Below are positions 35,374-43,835 of a DNA stretch of 64,000 nt, piece after piece. The position numbers and the translations under genes are program-made. A model generated the notes under the pieces. It had not been told where the DNA came from, ran no database searches, and saw only the letters and a list, made by a program, of their open reading frames with translations. Within the stretch, counting starts at the first letter, position 1; each line of letters starts with the position of its first letter. The stretch comes from Ignavibacteria bacterium (GTDB lineage Bacteria; Bacteroidota; Ignavibacteria; Ignavibacteriales; Melioribacteraceae): assembly GCA_009773205.1 (NCBI GenBank), contig WPAE01000007.1, positions 62,001 through 126,000 of the forward strand, read 5' to 3'.

Positions 35374-36008
35374 TGAAGCTCCGTTAAAGTGTTGTTTTGT
35401 ATCGGCTGCCAATTGTTTTCTCCAACAAAAGGATCAGAACAAACGACAACAATGTTTGCCTCTTTTTTCAAACACATTGTAAAGTATTCTTCATCTTCGT
35501 TAAAATGAGAATAAACAAAAGTTGTGTTCTTGTCAGTAACAATAATATTCATTGCACGTATATATGAAGATTTCTTTTTAATAATATCAGTTCCTTTTCT
35601 TATGGCTTCGCAAAAATTTCCTTTGTCAAAACGTTTGATATAGTTAAAAATTTTTTCGGCTCCAATTCTTCCTGTTTCTCTAATTTTTACACCTCTGAGT
35701 TCGCCGTTAAAAACAAAGATATTTTTATAATCGTAAAAAGGCATATTGTTTTCAACTACAATACCCTCGTCATTAAACGCGCTGCGAGCGTGAGCAATTA
35801 TTCTTGCAGAATTTCCAAACCTGGTTAAATCATCTTCCCAAATAGGAATAACATTTTTGTAATAATTCCATTTGTTATTTTGCCAATAAGCAAAACCCCA
35901 GCCGTGTCCTTGAAATTCCTTACTGTTCTTAGAAATCTCTGCAAACTTTGTCAAGTATTCGCTAATGCTAAAATCTTTTTTTGAGTTTACGTAAAGTAAT
36001 CTGCACAT
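35364..36008 (-). CDS. Class II glutamine amidotransferase-like Ntn hydrolase in the LysW operon
   Basis: 214 residues. After Met removal, Cys2 (MCRLLYV) would be the N-terminal nucleophile. GHGWGFAYW (34-42), AHARSAF (72-78), ENNMPF (86-91) and FVFNGEL (98-104) are the glutaminase-site motifs of the YafJ/EgtC/GATase-II group. There is no second synthetase domain. It overlaps lysZ by 10 bp and follows lysY by 37 bp, so it is co-translated with the LysW pathway. Its role is not known to me. EgtC relatives hydrolyse gamma-glutamyl amide bonds, and the LysW-amino acid linkage is of that kind. Product release from LysW is therefore a plausible but unproven function. Confidence 0.8.
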   Translation of the reverse strand: MCRLLYVNSKKDFSISEYLTKFAEISKNSKEFQGHGWGFAYWQNNKWNYYKNVIPIWEDDLTRFGNSARIIAHARSAFNDEGIVVENNMPFYDYKNIFVFNGELRGVKIRETGRIGAEKIFNYIKRFDKGNFCEAIRKGTDIIKKKSSYIRAMNIIVTDKNTTFVYSHFNEDEEYFTMCLKKEANIVVVCSDPFVGENNWQPIQNNTLTELQCL

Positions 36009-36045
36009 TTTCTATTCTTGCTCGTAATCTTATTCTTAATCTGCG

Positions 36046-37092
36046 TTAAATTGGGTGCAAGCCCGGAAATTCAAGTCCGGCTCTTTCATCAAAACCATAC
36101 ATAATGTTAAAAGCCTGCAGTGCTTGCCCGGCGGCGCCTTTCATCAAATTATCTATTGCACTAACAACAACTAACCGATTAGAAAATTCATCTTTCTTAA
36201 AACCAATATCGCAATAATTTGTACCGCTCAAAAGCTTTGGTTCGGGGTAACGGTAAATCCCATCGTTCTCTTTCACAATACGTATAAATGGTTCGCTGCC
36301 ATAAGCATCGCGGTAAACTTTCCAGATTTCTTTTTCTTGTAAATCATTTTTCAAGAAAACATGGCAAGTTGCTAAAAGTCCACGAACGATATCAATAGCT
36401 GTTGCAGAAAAATGTATATGAATATTCTTTCCGAATGAAAGCTCTTGATGCATCTCAGCAGTATGTCTGTGCTTAGTCGGCATGTACGAACGAACAACGC
36501 CGCTTCTTTCCGGATGATGCGAGCCATCGTTTACTTTGTTACCGCCTTCACTTGAACCAGCTTTAACTTCAATAACTGTTCTGTCTTCTTCAACTAAGCC
36601 AGCTTTAAAAAGCGGATACAAACCAAGAATGCTTGCAGTAGCATTACAGCCTGCGCTCGAGATGTAATTAGCTGTTTTCATTTCTTCACGATAAAGTTCT
36701 GGAATACCGTAAACAAATTCTTTCAATAGCTCTGGATGAGCGTGTTTATGACCGTACCACTTTTCATATTCAGAGGAATCGTTTAAACGGAAATCAGCGC
36801 TCAAATCAATAATCTTGGGAGCTAATGATTTGTAGTGGTCAATCTTATTTTGAGAACTGTTATGCGGAAGGCACAAAAATACAAGATCACAAGTTTCGAG
36901 TTCGGAAGCGGAAACAAATTTCATCTGAGTAGTTTTGCGCAAATTAGGATGAACTTTGTGCACAAACTTTCCGGTATAGCTTTCTGATGTAACTTGCTTC
37001 ACTTCAACAAATGGATGAAATAACAAAAGGCGAAGTAACTCTCCTCCTGTATAGCCCGAAGCGCCAACAATAGATACTTTTACTTTATACAT
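36046..37092 (-). CDS. lysY: [LysW]-aminoadipate / glutamyl-phosphate reductase (LysY, ArgC family)
   Basis: NADPH-dependent reduction of the LysW-bound acyl phosphate to the semialdehyde. 348 residues. The nucleotide-binding GASGYTGGELLRLLLFHP is at 10-27, the catalytic Cys149 is in SSAGCNATA, and the loop HRHTAEMHQEL is conserved. The ATG overlaps the lysX stop as TAATG, a coupled arrangement. Confidence 0.9.
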   Translation of the reverse strand: MYKVKVSIVGASGYTGGELLRLLLFHPFVEVKQVTSESYTGKFVHKVHPNLRKTTQMKFVSASELETCDLVFLCLPHNSSQNKIDHYKSLAPKIIDLSADFRLNDSSEYEKWYGHKHAHPELLKEFVYGIPELYREEMKTANYISSAGCNATASILGLYPLFKAGLVEEDRTVIEVKAGSSEGGNKVNDGSHHPERSGVVRSYMPTKHRHTAEMHQELSFGKNIHIHFSATAIDIVRGLLATCHVFLKNDLQEKEIWKVYRDAYGSEPFIRIVKENDGIYRYPEPKLLSGTNYCDIGFKKDEFSNRLVVVSAIDNLMKGAAGQALQAFNIMYGFDERAGLEFPGLHPI

Positions 37093-37967
37093 TAAATTCT
37101 TCCTTCGGCAACTTGTAAAATATATTCAACCATTTTCTGTGGGATGTTAACTCCAGTTGTTGCAATACTATTTTTGTATTCCATAGTGTAGTTAACTTCG
37201 TTAACCATCAATCCATGTTCAGATTCAAAAACATCAATAGCAACAATACCGCCGCCAACAGCTTTAGCGGCACGTACAGAAATATCATTAAGCTCATCTG
37301 TTACAATACAGTTAGTTGCTTTACCGCCGCGGGCAGTGTTTGTAATCCAATGCGGAGAGGTTCTATAAATAGCAGCAATACACTTGTCGCCAACTACAAA
37401 ACTTCTAATATCTCTTCCCGGAAGTCTTTCACCATTTTCAACTCTTGTCTTTTCCACATACTTCTGAATGTAGAAAATTGAATGATGATAAGAACCAAGT
37501 ACAGTCTTGTGTTCTAAAATCGCTTCCGCCGAATCTTTATCATTAATTTTAGAAAGTAATCTTCCCCAAGAACCAACTGCTGGTTTTAGAACAACCGGGT
37601 AACCCATTTCCTCAATTGTTCTTAAAGCAGATTCTTCAGTAAAAGCAACTCTTACTTCAGGTTGAGGAACGTTGTGTTCTGCAAGCGCACAAGAAGTTAA
37701 TAGCTTGTCGCCGCAAACTGTTGCTACTTGATATGTGTTAACTGTTTTTATTCCAGCAGTGTCAAATAGCTTTAATCCGTGTAGTGCACGAGAGTGATTG
37801 ATGCTGCGCTCAACAACAACATTAAAATCATAACTATCCCTGCCAATGTTAAAAGAAACTTCTCTGTCATCAAGCATAACGAGCTCAACACCTTTTACAG
37901 CGTTAAACTCATCAATAAGGTATTTTTCATCTTTACGAATTAAAGAATGAAGTAATCCAATCTTCAT
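37092..37967 (-). CDS. lysX: LysW-amino acid ligase (LysX, ATP-grasp)
   Basis: RimK-type ATP-grasp ligase that joins the C-terminal Glu of LysW to the alpha-amino group of aminoadipate (LysX) or glutamate (ArgX). 291 residues with [27 protein letters not shown], the ATP-grasp stretch [29 protein letters not shown] and metal ligands in [12 protein letters not shown]. The homocitrate-synthase-like neighbour favours aminoadipate. Distinguishing LysX from ArgX by sequence alone is uncertain. Confidence 0.9.
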   Translation of the reverse strand: MKIGLLHSLIRKDEKYLIDEFNAVKGVELVMLDDREVSFNIGRDSYDFNVVVERSINHSRALHGLKLFDTAGIKTVNTYQVATVCGDKLLTSCALAEHNVPQPEVRVAFTEESALRTIEEMGYPVVLKPAVGSWGRLLSKINDKDSAEAILEHKTVLGSYHHSIFYIQKYVEKTRVENGERLPGRDIRSFVVGDKCIAAIYRTSPHWITNTARGGKATNCIVTDELNDISVRAAKAVGGGIVAIDVFESEHGLMVNEVNYTMEYKNSIATTGVNIPQKMVEYILQVAEGRI

Positions 37968-38023
37968 AGTTGTATCTCCGTTTATTAATTATTTAGTTTA
38001 CAGTTTTATAAAGTGAGCAAGGC

Positions 38024-39181
38024 TCACTTAGTGTAAGTTTGATGATGCTTTACAGCATCTACGATATGCTTTAGTTCGGCGAGTTCAACAGTTCTTCCGC
38101 GTTGACCTACAGATTTGACTTCTCTTAAAACATCATGCTGCAATTCTTCTTCAAGAGAACTCTCATCAATAAGTGCAAGTGCATACCGTAATGATGCAAT
38201 ACCCGACATATGATCGAGAGAAAAAGTTCTTGTGCGTCCAAGCAAATCTGGATTCAGGCTTTCGTAATGCATTGGATTAACCGATGCTGCGTGAGTATGA
38301 ACCCCTGCGCAATGAGTGAATGCGTTCTTTCCCGTTATTGGGAAGTTAGCCGGAATCGGTATTCCAGAATGAAGACTTACAAGTTCATATAGCTCTACTA
38401 ACTTACTTAAATTCCATCTGTTCTCTTTGTAATCAACTGTTAGAACTGTAAGAAGTTGTGCGAGATCAACAATTCCCGCTCTTTCACCTAATCCTAATGC
38501 AGCAGCATCAATAATATCAACACCGGCGCGGTAAGCATCTAAAGCATTAGCTAATGCGAGACCACGATCGTTGTGGCAGTGAACAGCAACTTTAGGTGAA
38601 AGATTTCTTTGTGCAAATTCATCTTTTAATCTTGATATATAATCATACATACTTCGTTCGGTACCGGGCACCATATATCCAGTAGTATCAGCGACACTAA
38701 TGATATCAGCTCCAGCATCAACTGCCGCTACCGCTGCTTTAACAACATTTTCAAATTGTGAGCGAACAGTGTCTTCAGGTGTGTAACGAATCAGAATATC
38801 TGGTTTTTGAGACTTTGCATATTTAATAACGTCAGTAATTAACTGGCACGCAGAATTTAAATCTTTTTTGAAAACTGTTTCCAATCTTTCATCGGAAACA
38901 CAGTAAAATATTCCAATGAAACCAACGCTGCATTCAAGCGCAAGATCAACATCTGATTTAAGCGAGCGGGAATGAGCGCCAACAATACTCTTGAATCCTT
39001 TCTGAGCAATAGATTTAACTGCTGCGTGGATTTCATGAGTAACCATAGGATGCCCGGATTCAATAATATCCACTCCAACTTCATCAAGCAAGTTTGCAAT
39101 TGCAAGTTTTATGTGCTTATCGAAATAAACACCTGGAGTTTGTTCACCTTCGCGTAATGTTGAATCTAAAACCCAGACCAA
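38024..39181 (-). CDS. Homocitrate synthase-like enzyme (LeuA/HCS family)
   Basis: Condenses acetyl-CoA with a 2-oxoacid; 2-oxoglutarate (homocitrate, first step of aminoadipate lysine synthesis) is most likely from context. 385 residues with DSTLREGEQTPGV (6-18), metal ligands in VAVHCHNDRGLALANALDA, GERAGIVDLAQLL and a short C-terminal end without the LeuA regulatory domain. The start is TTG 39181, one base after the lysW stop, with GGGGAGAG upstream. 2-Isopropylmalate and citramalate synthases share the fold and are alternatives. Confidence 0.82.
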   Translation of the reverse strand: MVWVLDSTLREGEQTPGVYFDKHIKLAIANLLDEVGVDIIESGHPMVTHEIHAAVKSIAQKGFKSIVGAHSRSLKSDVDLALECSVGFIGIFYCVSDERLETVFKKDLNSACQLITDVIKYAKSQKPDILIRYTPEDTVRSQFENVVKAAVAAVDAGADIISVADTTGYMVPGTERSMYDYISRLKDEFAQRNLSPKVAVHCHNDRGLALANALDAYRAGVDIIDAAALGLGERAGIVDLAQLLTVLTVDYKENRWNLSKLVELYELVSLHSGIPIPANFPITGKNAFTHCAGVHTHAASVNPMHYESLNPDLLGRTRTFSLDHMSGIASLRYALALIDESSLEEELQHDVLREVKSVGQRGRTVELAELKHIVDAVKHHQTYTK

Positions 39182-39182
39182 G

Positions 39183-39368
39183 TTACTCTCCCCAATCTTC
39201 TTCTTCTTGTGGAGCTTCTTTTACTTGAGGCGGGTTTACTGAAACAACTTCAAGTTCCGTTCCGCAATCAGTGCACTCTATTAATTCACCTTGAATTGCA
39301 TCTGCAGCAAGTTGAATTTGAATTCCACAGACAGGACATTCCGCCGTGGCGGATAAATCAGCATTCAT
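39183..39368 (-). CDS. lysW: Amino-group carrier protein LysW
   Basis: 61-residue acidic carrier protein. A zinc ribbon is formed by C11, C14, C32 and C35 (CPVC and CTDC), and the C-terminus is EDWGE, the strictly conserved tail whose final Glu carries the growing amino acid through its gamma-carboxylate. First gene of the operon lysW, HCS-like, lysX, lysY, amidotransferase, lysZ, lysJ. Acid-rich residues 51-58 provide the docking surface for LysX, LysY and LysZ in known systems. Confidence 0.95.
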   Translation of the reverse strand: MNADLSATAECPVCGIQIQLAADAIQGELIECTDCGTELEVVSVNPPQVKEAPQEEEDWGE

Positions 39369-39528
39369 TATTTTTCATTCCTTGAATTAAAAAGTGATGC
39401 AAAAGTAAAAAACAAAAATTAGTTGCGCAATAAAGGATGGAATGATAGAGGTATTATATTTTTATATTTTTTTGCTGAAATATTGAGTGTATAACTATTC
39501 AATAATATGGAATATTATGCAAGCGGAT

Positions 39529-40740
39529 TTAGGAGGATATATCAAGCCGCTGTTTAAATTTTTCTGCAACGTTCTTAAAATCGTTTAGATGTTTTTTGTT
39601 CAAAGGAGTGGTTGCATTGCCTTTTTCTTTAAAAGGATCTACTTGCTTTCCATTTTTCCAAAAACGGTAACATACGTGAGGACCAGTTGCTAATCCGGTA
39701 GCGCCAACGTAACCAATTATTTGTCCTTGAGAGACTTTAACACCTCGTCTAATTCCCTTAGCAAATCTTGACATATGTAAATATTGTGTTGAAAATGTTG
39801 CGTTATGTTTAATCTTCACATAATTACCATTACCGCCATTGTAACCAACTTCTGTAACTACTCCATGAGCAGTTGATTGAATTGGCGAACCATGCGGCGC
39901 CGCAAAATCGGTTCCTAAATGAGCTTTTCTTCTGTGAAGCACAGGATGCAATCTGCTTTTAGAGTATCTTGATGAGATTCTAAACCGTAGCTTTAGCGGT
40001 GCTGTTAAAAACATTCCAACTAAACTTTCCCCTTTTTCATCGTAATAACTATTAGGTTTTTCTTTATCGTATAAAAATGCATAATAGTTCTTTTTGTTAT
40101 GGTTCATTTTAGCAGCATAAACCTTTCCAACTTTTACCGGCTTACCTTCAACATAATACTGATCAAAAATAATATCAAAGCCATCACCATCTTGAAGACG
40201 CATAAAATCTATTTTGCTTTCAAATACATCTGCGGTGTTATAACCAACATCTTCATGAAATCCAAGTTCTTGTAAATCCTGAATCAATCCGCTTTTTATT
40301 TTGCCCCTTGCTTCCACTTGTTTAACATCATGCTTTCGCTGGCTTTTATAAATTTTTATTGAATCTCTTAAATCAAATACTACTTGTTCAATTTCATCAA
40401 TAACATAAACCATATATTTAACGGTTTCTACAGAATCCCACTTAGCATAAATGTACAATTCCTTTTCGGCTCTAAACTGGCTTAGAGGAAATACTTTCAA
40501 GGCTTTCAGTTCAATCTCATGAATTTTTTGCGGAGTTACACTGTGCGGTGTTAAAATATCACTAACTGTTTCATCTGCTTCAATAGTATCGCGCACTACT
40601 ATTAAATCATCAATCAGTTCCAGATTAAATGGATTCGGTTTTGGTTCTACTTTTGCTACGTTTGTTTCGTTTTTTTTGCACGAAAAAGTAACAACTGCCA
40701 GTAATAGAAGCAGTAAAGCTTTGTATATAGAATTAAGCAT
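39529..40740 (-). CDS. M23 (LytM) peptidase lipoprotein, MepM-like
   Basis: Probable cell-wall endopeptidase anchored as a lipoprotein: a signal peptide ends at Cys21 (VTFSC, a relaxed lipobox). The 403-residue protein has a middle domain of unknown type and a C-terminal M23 domain, HLGTDFAAPHG (ligands H274, D278), H322 in YLHMS and GPHVCYRFW. The usual HxH is H355-V-C357, so one zinc ligand would be Cys. It lies 6 bp after moxR at the end of an envelope operon. Confidence 0.85.
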   Translation of the reverse strand: MLNSIYKALLLLLLAVVTFSCKKNETNVAKVEPKPNPFNLELIDDLIVVRDTIEADETVSDILTPHSVTPQKIHEIELKALKVFPLSQFRAEKELYIYAKWDSVETVKYMVYVIDEIEQVVFDLRDSIKIYKSQRKHDVKQVEARGKIKSGLIQDLQELGFHEDVGYNTADVFESKIDFMRLQDGDGFDIIFDQYYVEGKPVKVGKVYAAKMNHNKKNYYAFLYDKEKPNSYYDEKGESLVGMFLTAPLKLRFRISSRYSKSRLHPVLHRRKAHLGTDFAAPHGSPIQSTAHGVVTEVGYNGGNGNYVKIKHNATFSTQYLHMSRFAKGIRRGVKVSQGQIIGYVGATGLATGPHVCYRFWKNGKQVDPFKEKGNATTPLNKKHLNDFKNVAEKFKQRLDISS

Positions 40741-40746
40741 TATTAA

Positions 40747-41733
40747 TTAATGTTGAGCTAATTTGTTGATAATATCCACAGACGTAATCCCTTCGGCTTC
40801 AGCCGAAAAGTTTGGAATAATTCTGTGGCGCAACACGGGCTGAAGAAATGATTTTACATCATCAATAGATGGAGTGAATCTACCATCCATAACTGCTTTA
40901 GTTTTAGAAGCTAATATTAAATACTGCGAAGCTCTTGGTCCAGCGCCCCAAGCAACACGTTCTCTTACAAATTCATTTTTGTTGTTCTTAGGTCTGGTTG
41001 ATTCAACAACCTTAACGGCATATTCAATTACATTTTCTGCAACAGGAACACGTTTAATTAATTTTTGAAAATCCACTAATTGACCAGCAGACACCACTTT
41101 GTTTAATACCGGAGCGTAATCACTCGTAGTAGATTGTATTATTTTGATTTCTTCATCAAACTTTGGATAATCTAACCAGAGATTAAACATAAAACGGTCT
41201 AACTGAGCTTCGGGTAATGGATAGGTTCCCTCTTGTTCAATTGGGTTCTGAGTTGCTAAAACAAAGAATGGCTCATCTAAAATATGAGAAATACCAGCAG
41301 CAGTTACTTTATGCTCTTGCATAGCTTCCAATAACGCAGCTTGTGTTTTAGGTGGAGTTCTATTTATTTCATCAGCAAGAATAATATTAGCAAAAATTGG
41401 TCCTTTTATAAATCTAAAACCACGCTTTTTAGAAATTGGGTCTTCATCAATAATTTCTGTTCCTGTAATATCGCTCGGCATCAAATCGGGTGTAAATTGA
41501 ATTCTACTGAATTTCAGATCTAGTACTTCCGAAAGTGTTTTAATTAAAAGTGTTTTGGCAAGTCCAGGTACTCCAACTAAAAGACAATGTCCCTTTGCCA
41601 CTAAGCTAACAAGTAAATCATTCACAACTTGATCTTGCCCAACTATTACCTTAGCGATTTCGTTTTTAACTTTTATAATTGCTTCGGAAAGCTGCTCTAC
41701 CGCTCTTATATCACTCATCGAATTATTTTTCAA
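40747..41733 (-). CDS. MoxR-family AAA+ ATPase
   Basis: Chaperone-like ATPase, 328 residues, with Walker A GVPGLAKT, Walker B IILADEINRTPPKTQAALLEAMQE and the sensor region FVLATQNPIEQEGTYPLPEAQLDRF. A TTG start at 41733 has GGAG four bases upstream; ATG 41718 (MSDIRA) is the alternative. MoxR proteins usually pair with DUF58/VWA partners, but here the neighbours are parvulins and an M23 peptidase, with no DUF58 gene visible. Confidence 0.9.
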   Translation of the reverse strand: MKNNSMSDIRAVEQLSEAIIKVKNEIAKVIVGQDQVVNDLLVSLVAKGHCLLVGVPGLAKTLLIKTLSEVLDLKFSRIQFTPDLMPSDITGTEIIDEDPISKKRGFRFIKGPIFANIILADEINRTPPKTQAALLEAMQEHKVTAAGISHILDEPFFVLATQNPIEQEGTYPLPEAQLDRFMFNLWLDYPKFDEEIKIIQSTTSDYAPVLNKVVSAGQLVDFQKLIKRVPVAENVIEYAVKVVESTRPKNNKNEFVRERVAWGAGPRASQYLILASKTKAVMDGRFTPSIDDVKSFLQPVLRHRIIPNFSAEAEGITSVDIINKLAQH

Positions 41734-41760
41734 TACACTCCTATTAACAAGTCTTAAAAG

Positions 41761-43023
41761 TTAAGAACGAATTTCCCAAAATATTTTTTCTTTAATCTCT
41801 TTAATCCATTTTGCATATAATTTTTGTTTTTTAGCATAATCTGCAAGCCGTTTAATTTCAGAGTAATCCAAATCAAGATTTGCTTTATGCTCAGGAATTC
41901 TTTTTGCCAGCTTTACTATATGATATCCATACGAATTACGATCTATTTCAATTCTCTTTGGATAACTGATATCACCTTCTTTCAATTTAAAAACAATATC
42001 AGAAAGTGATTTATCTAGCTGACTGCTTTCAAAAATTCCAATCTCACCGCCAAAACGAGCATTCTCTTTGTCATCGCTATATTTTTTTGCGTAGTGTTCA
42101 AATGTATTTACTTTGCGAACAATACTGTCTCGTAAATCATTTAAGAACTCGATACTTCTCAAATCTGCTTCATCATCAGCTTTAATTTTTATTAAGATAT
42201 GCCGAGCTTGAATTGCGTCACCTCTTCGTGCCATTAATTGAATTATGTGAAACCCAAAGGGTGACTCTACAACATTAGAAAGCTGATTTGGAGCTAAAGC
42301 GTATGCGGCTGCTTCAAATTCTGGGACAAGCACACCGCGTTTCTGAAATCCTAAGTCTCCGCCGTTTGCCTGGCTGCCAGGGTCATCTGAATATTTTTTT
42401 GCTAACTCAGCAAAGTCTTTTCCGGCTTTTATTGAATCTATTAATGACTTAGCAAAATCCCGGGCTTTTTGCTTTATTCGTTCGCCTGTCTTAGGATTTT
42501 GAAAAATGTGGTAAATATGAAATTTTTGTTGAACAACCGGTAAAGAGTCTTTAATTGATTCAAAAAATTCTTCAACTTCTTTTCTAGACGATTCAACCTG
42601 ACCAAATTTTTTCTGCTGAAGCATCTGTGCCATTATGTTTTTTCTAGTATCATCTTGTAATGATCTTTTAATTTTTTCCAATGGCATTCCGTAAACTTGT
42701 TCAAGTTTTTCTCTTGAACCATACTGCTGAATAAAATAATTAATCTGGTACTCAAGTTGCTGCGTTACTTGTTCATCCGTAACTTTTATTGTATCCATCT
42801 CAGCTTGAGCATACATTAATTTTTCTTCGATGAGTGAGTTCAAAATCATTCTGCGCAAAGTAGTGTCGGCAGGATTTATGTTTCTCTGAGCAGCTTCCAT
42901 AGCCACTCGGAAATCGAGTTCGGATTTAAGAACTATTTCATTATCAACAACTGCAATAATTTTATCTAATACTTGAGCGTTGAGCGAAATTGCTACTAAT
43001 AAAAGCAAAAATACTTTTTTCAT
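41761..43023 (-). CDS. SurA-like periplasmic peptidyl-prolyl isomerase, two parvulin domains
   Basis: 420 residues with a signal peptide (1-16, ending LNAQ). The N-terminal SurA chaperone region (about 20-165) is followed by two rotamase repeats: FHIYHIF through GGDLGFQKRGVLVPEFEAAAYAL and FGFHIIQL, then QARHILIKI through GGEIGIFESSQLDKSL and YGYHIVKL. Its role would be folding outer-membrane proteins. Overlaps the preceding lipoprotein gene by four bases. SurA is the best functional analogue. Confidence 0.87.
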   Translation of the reverse strand: MKKVFLLLLVAISLNAQVLDKIIAVVDNEIVLKSELDFRVAMEAAQRNINPADTTLRRMILNSLIEEKLMYAQAEMDTIKVTDEQVTQQLEYQINYFIQQYGSREKLEQVYGMPLEKIKRSLQDDTRKNIMAQMLQQKKFGQVESSRKEVEEFFESIKDSLPVVQQKFHIYHIFQNPKTGERIKQKARDFAKSLIDSIKAGKDFAELAKKYSDDPGSQANGGDLGFQKRGVLVPEFEAAAYALAPNQLSNVVESPFGFHIIQLMARRGDAIQARHILIKIKADDEADLRSIEFLNDLRDSIVRKVNTFEHYAKKYSDDKENARFGGEIGIFESSQLDKSLSDIVFKLKEGDISYPKRIEIDRNSYGYHIVKLAKRIPEHKANLDLDYSEIKRLADYAKKQKLYAKWIKEIKEKIFWEIRS

Positions 43024-43835
43024 TCTGTGTACCTCTCGATTTCCAAATTATGTTCTTCTACTAATTTTTTGATATGTTCTTTAACAAATTCCTTTTGCTG
43101 TAAAGCAGTTAAAAGGTTTTTCGCTCTTTCCTTAGCAACTTCAAAAGGAGGAATAGAATCCGCTGCAAATTTTTCTTCAATTGATACTATGACAAAAATT
43201 CCGGGTTCTGTTTCAAGGATGATGCTGGTTTCATTAGTAATTAGTGAATTAATTACTCGAAGTAAAACTACAGGTTCAATTTCACTTTTATACAAATTTA
43301 CTGAGCTGAATGTCAAAGTTGAGTCGGTTCTAAAAAAATCTTTGGTTTTGTTCCAGCCGCTTTCAAGTATTTTAGTTCTTGCCTGCACTGCTTTTTCAAA
43401 AAATGAAGTTCTCAAAAAGAACAGCTTGTACAAATCCTCTTTGAGTTTAAAATCCTCTTTGTAATTATTAAAGTATTCCTCAACTTCATTATCAGACGGA
43501 ATCAACTCATTATCCGCGACAAGCTTTTTAATATAAAGAGTTCCTGCAAGCTCCTTCTTACTTCTATTTACCAGCGAAATATATTCGGTATTATCTTGAA
43601 TTCCTTCATTTATAGCTTCACGGTAAAGTACTTCCGTCTCAATCCAATCGTTTATAAATTCTTCTTTTAACTTAGCGCTATTGGCACTAGAAGATAAAGC
43701 AGAATCTAACATTGTTTTTGTTAATACGGATTCTTTTAGCTTAACAACAATCTTATCGCTCTTTTGTTCTTCTCTGCATGAGTAAGAAAAAAGCAGCGCT
43801 AAAAAAACAAAACCAAGTCTATTTTTTGAATGCAT
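43020..43835 (-). CDS. Parvulin-associated lipoprotein (SurA N-domain-like, no rotamase motif)
   Basis: About 271 residues. The signal peptide ends at a lipobox-like FSYSC. The body resembles the SurA/PrsA N-terminal helical module (LNDWIETEVLYREAINEGI-like EEFINDWIETEVLYREA, then DNEVEEYFNNYKEDF), but the conserved HIL...F.GG motifs of a parvulin domain are not apparent. I use ATG 43835 (MHSKNRL); an ATG 15 bases earlier is also possible. Both overlap the end of the upstream 660-residue isomerase. Probably a chaperone partner of the flanking isomerases. Confidence 0.7.
   Translation of the reverse strand: MHSKNRLGFVFLALLFSYSCREEQKSDKIVVKLKESVLTKTMLDSALSSSANSAKLKEEFINDWIETEVLYREAINEGIQDNTEYISLVNRSKKELAGTLYIKKLVADNELIPSDNEVEEYFNNYKEDFKLKEDLYKLFFLRTSFFEKAVQARTKILESGWNKTKDFFRTDSTLTFSSVNLYKSEIEPVVLLRVINSLITNETSIILETEPGIFVIVSIEEKFAADSIPPFEVAKERAKNLLTALQQKEFVKEHIKKLVEEHNLEIERYTE

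Noticed and set aside
39369-39528. Possible lysine or other riboswitch upstream of lysW
   Set aside because: Only AT-rich sequence; no paired elements of a lysine riboswitch or T-box could be traced.
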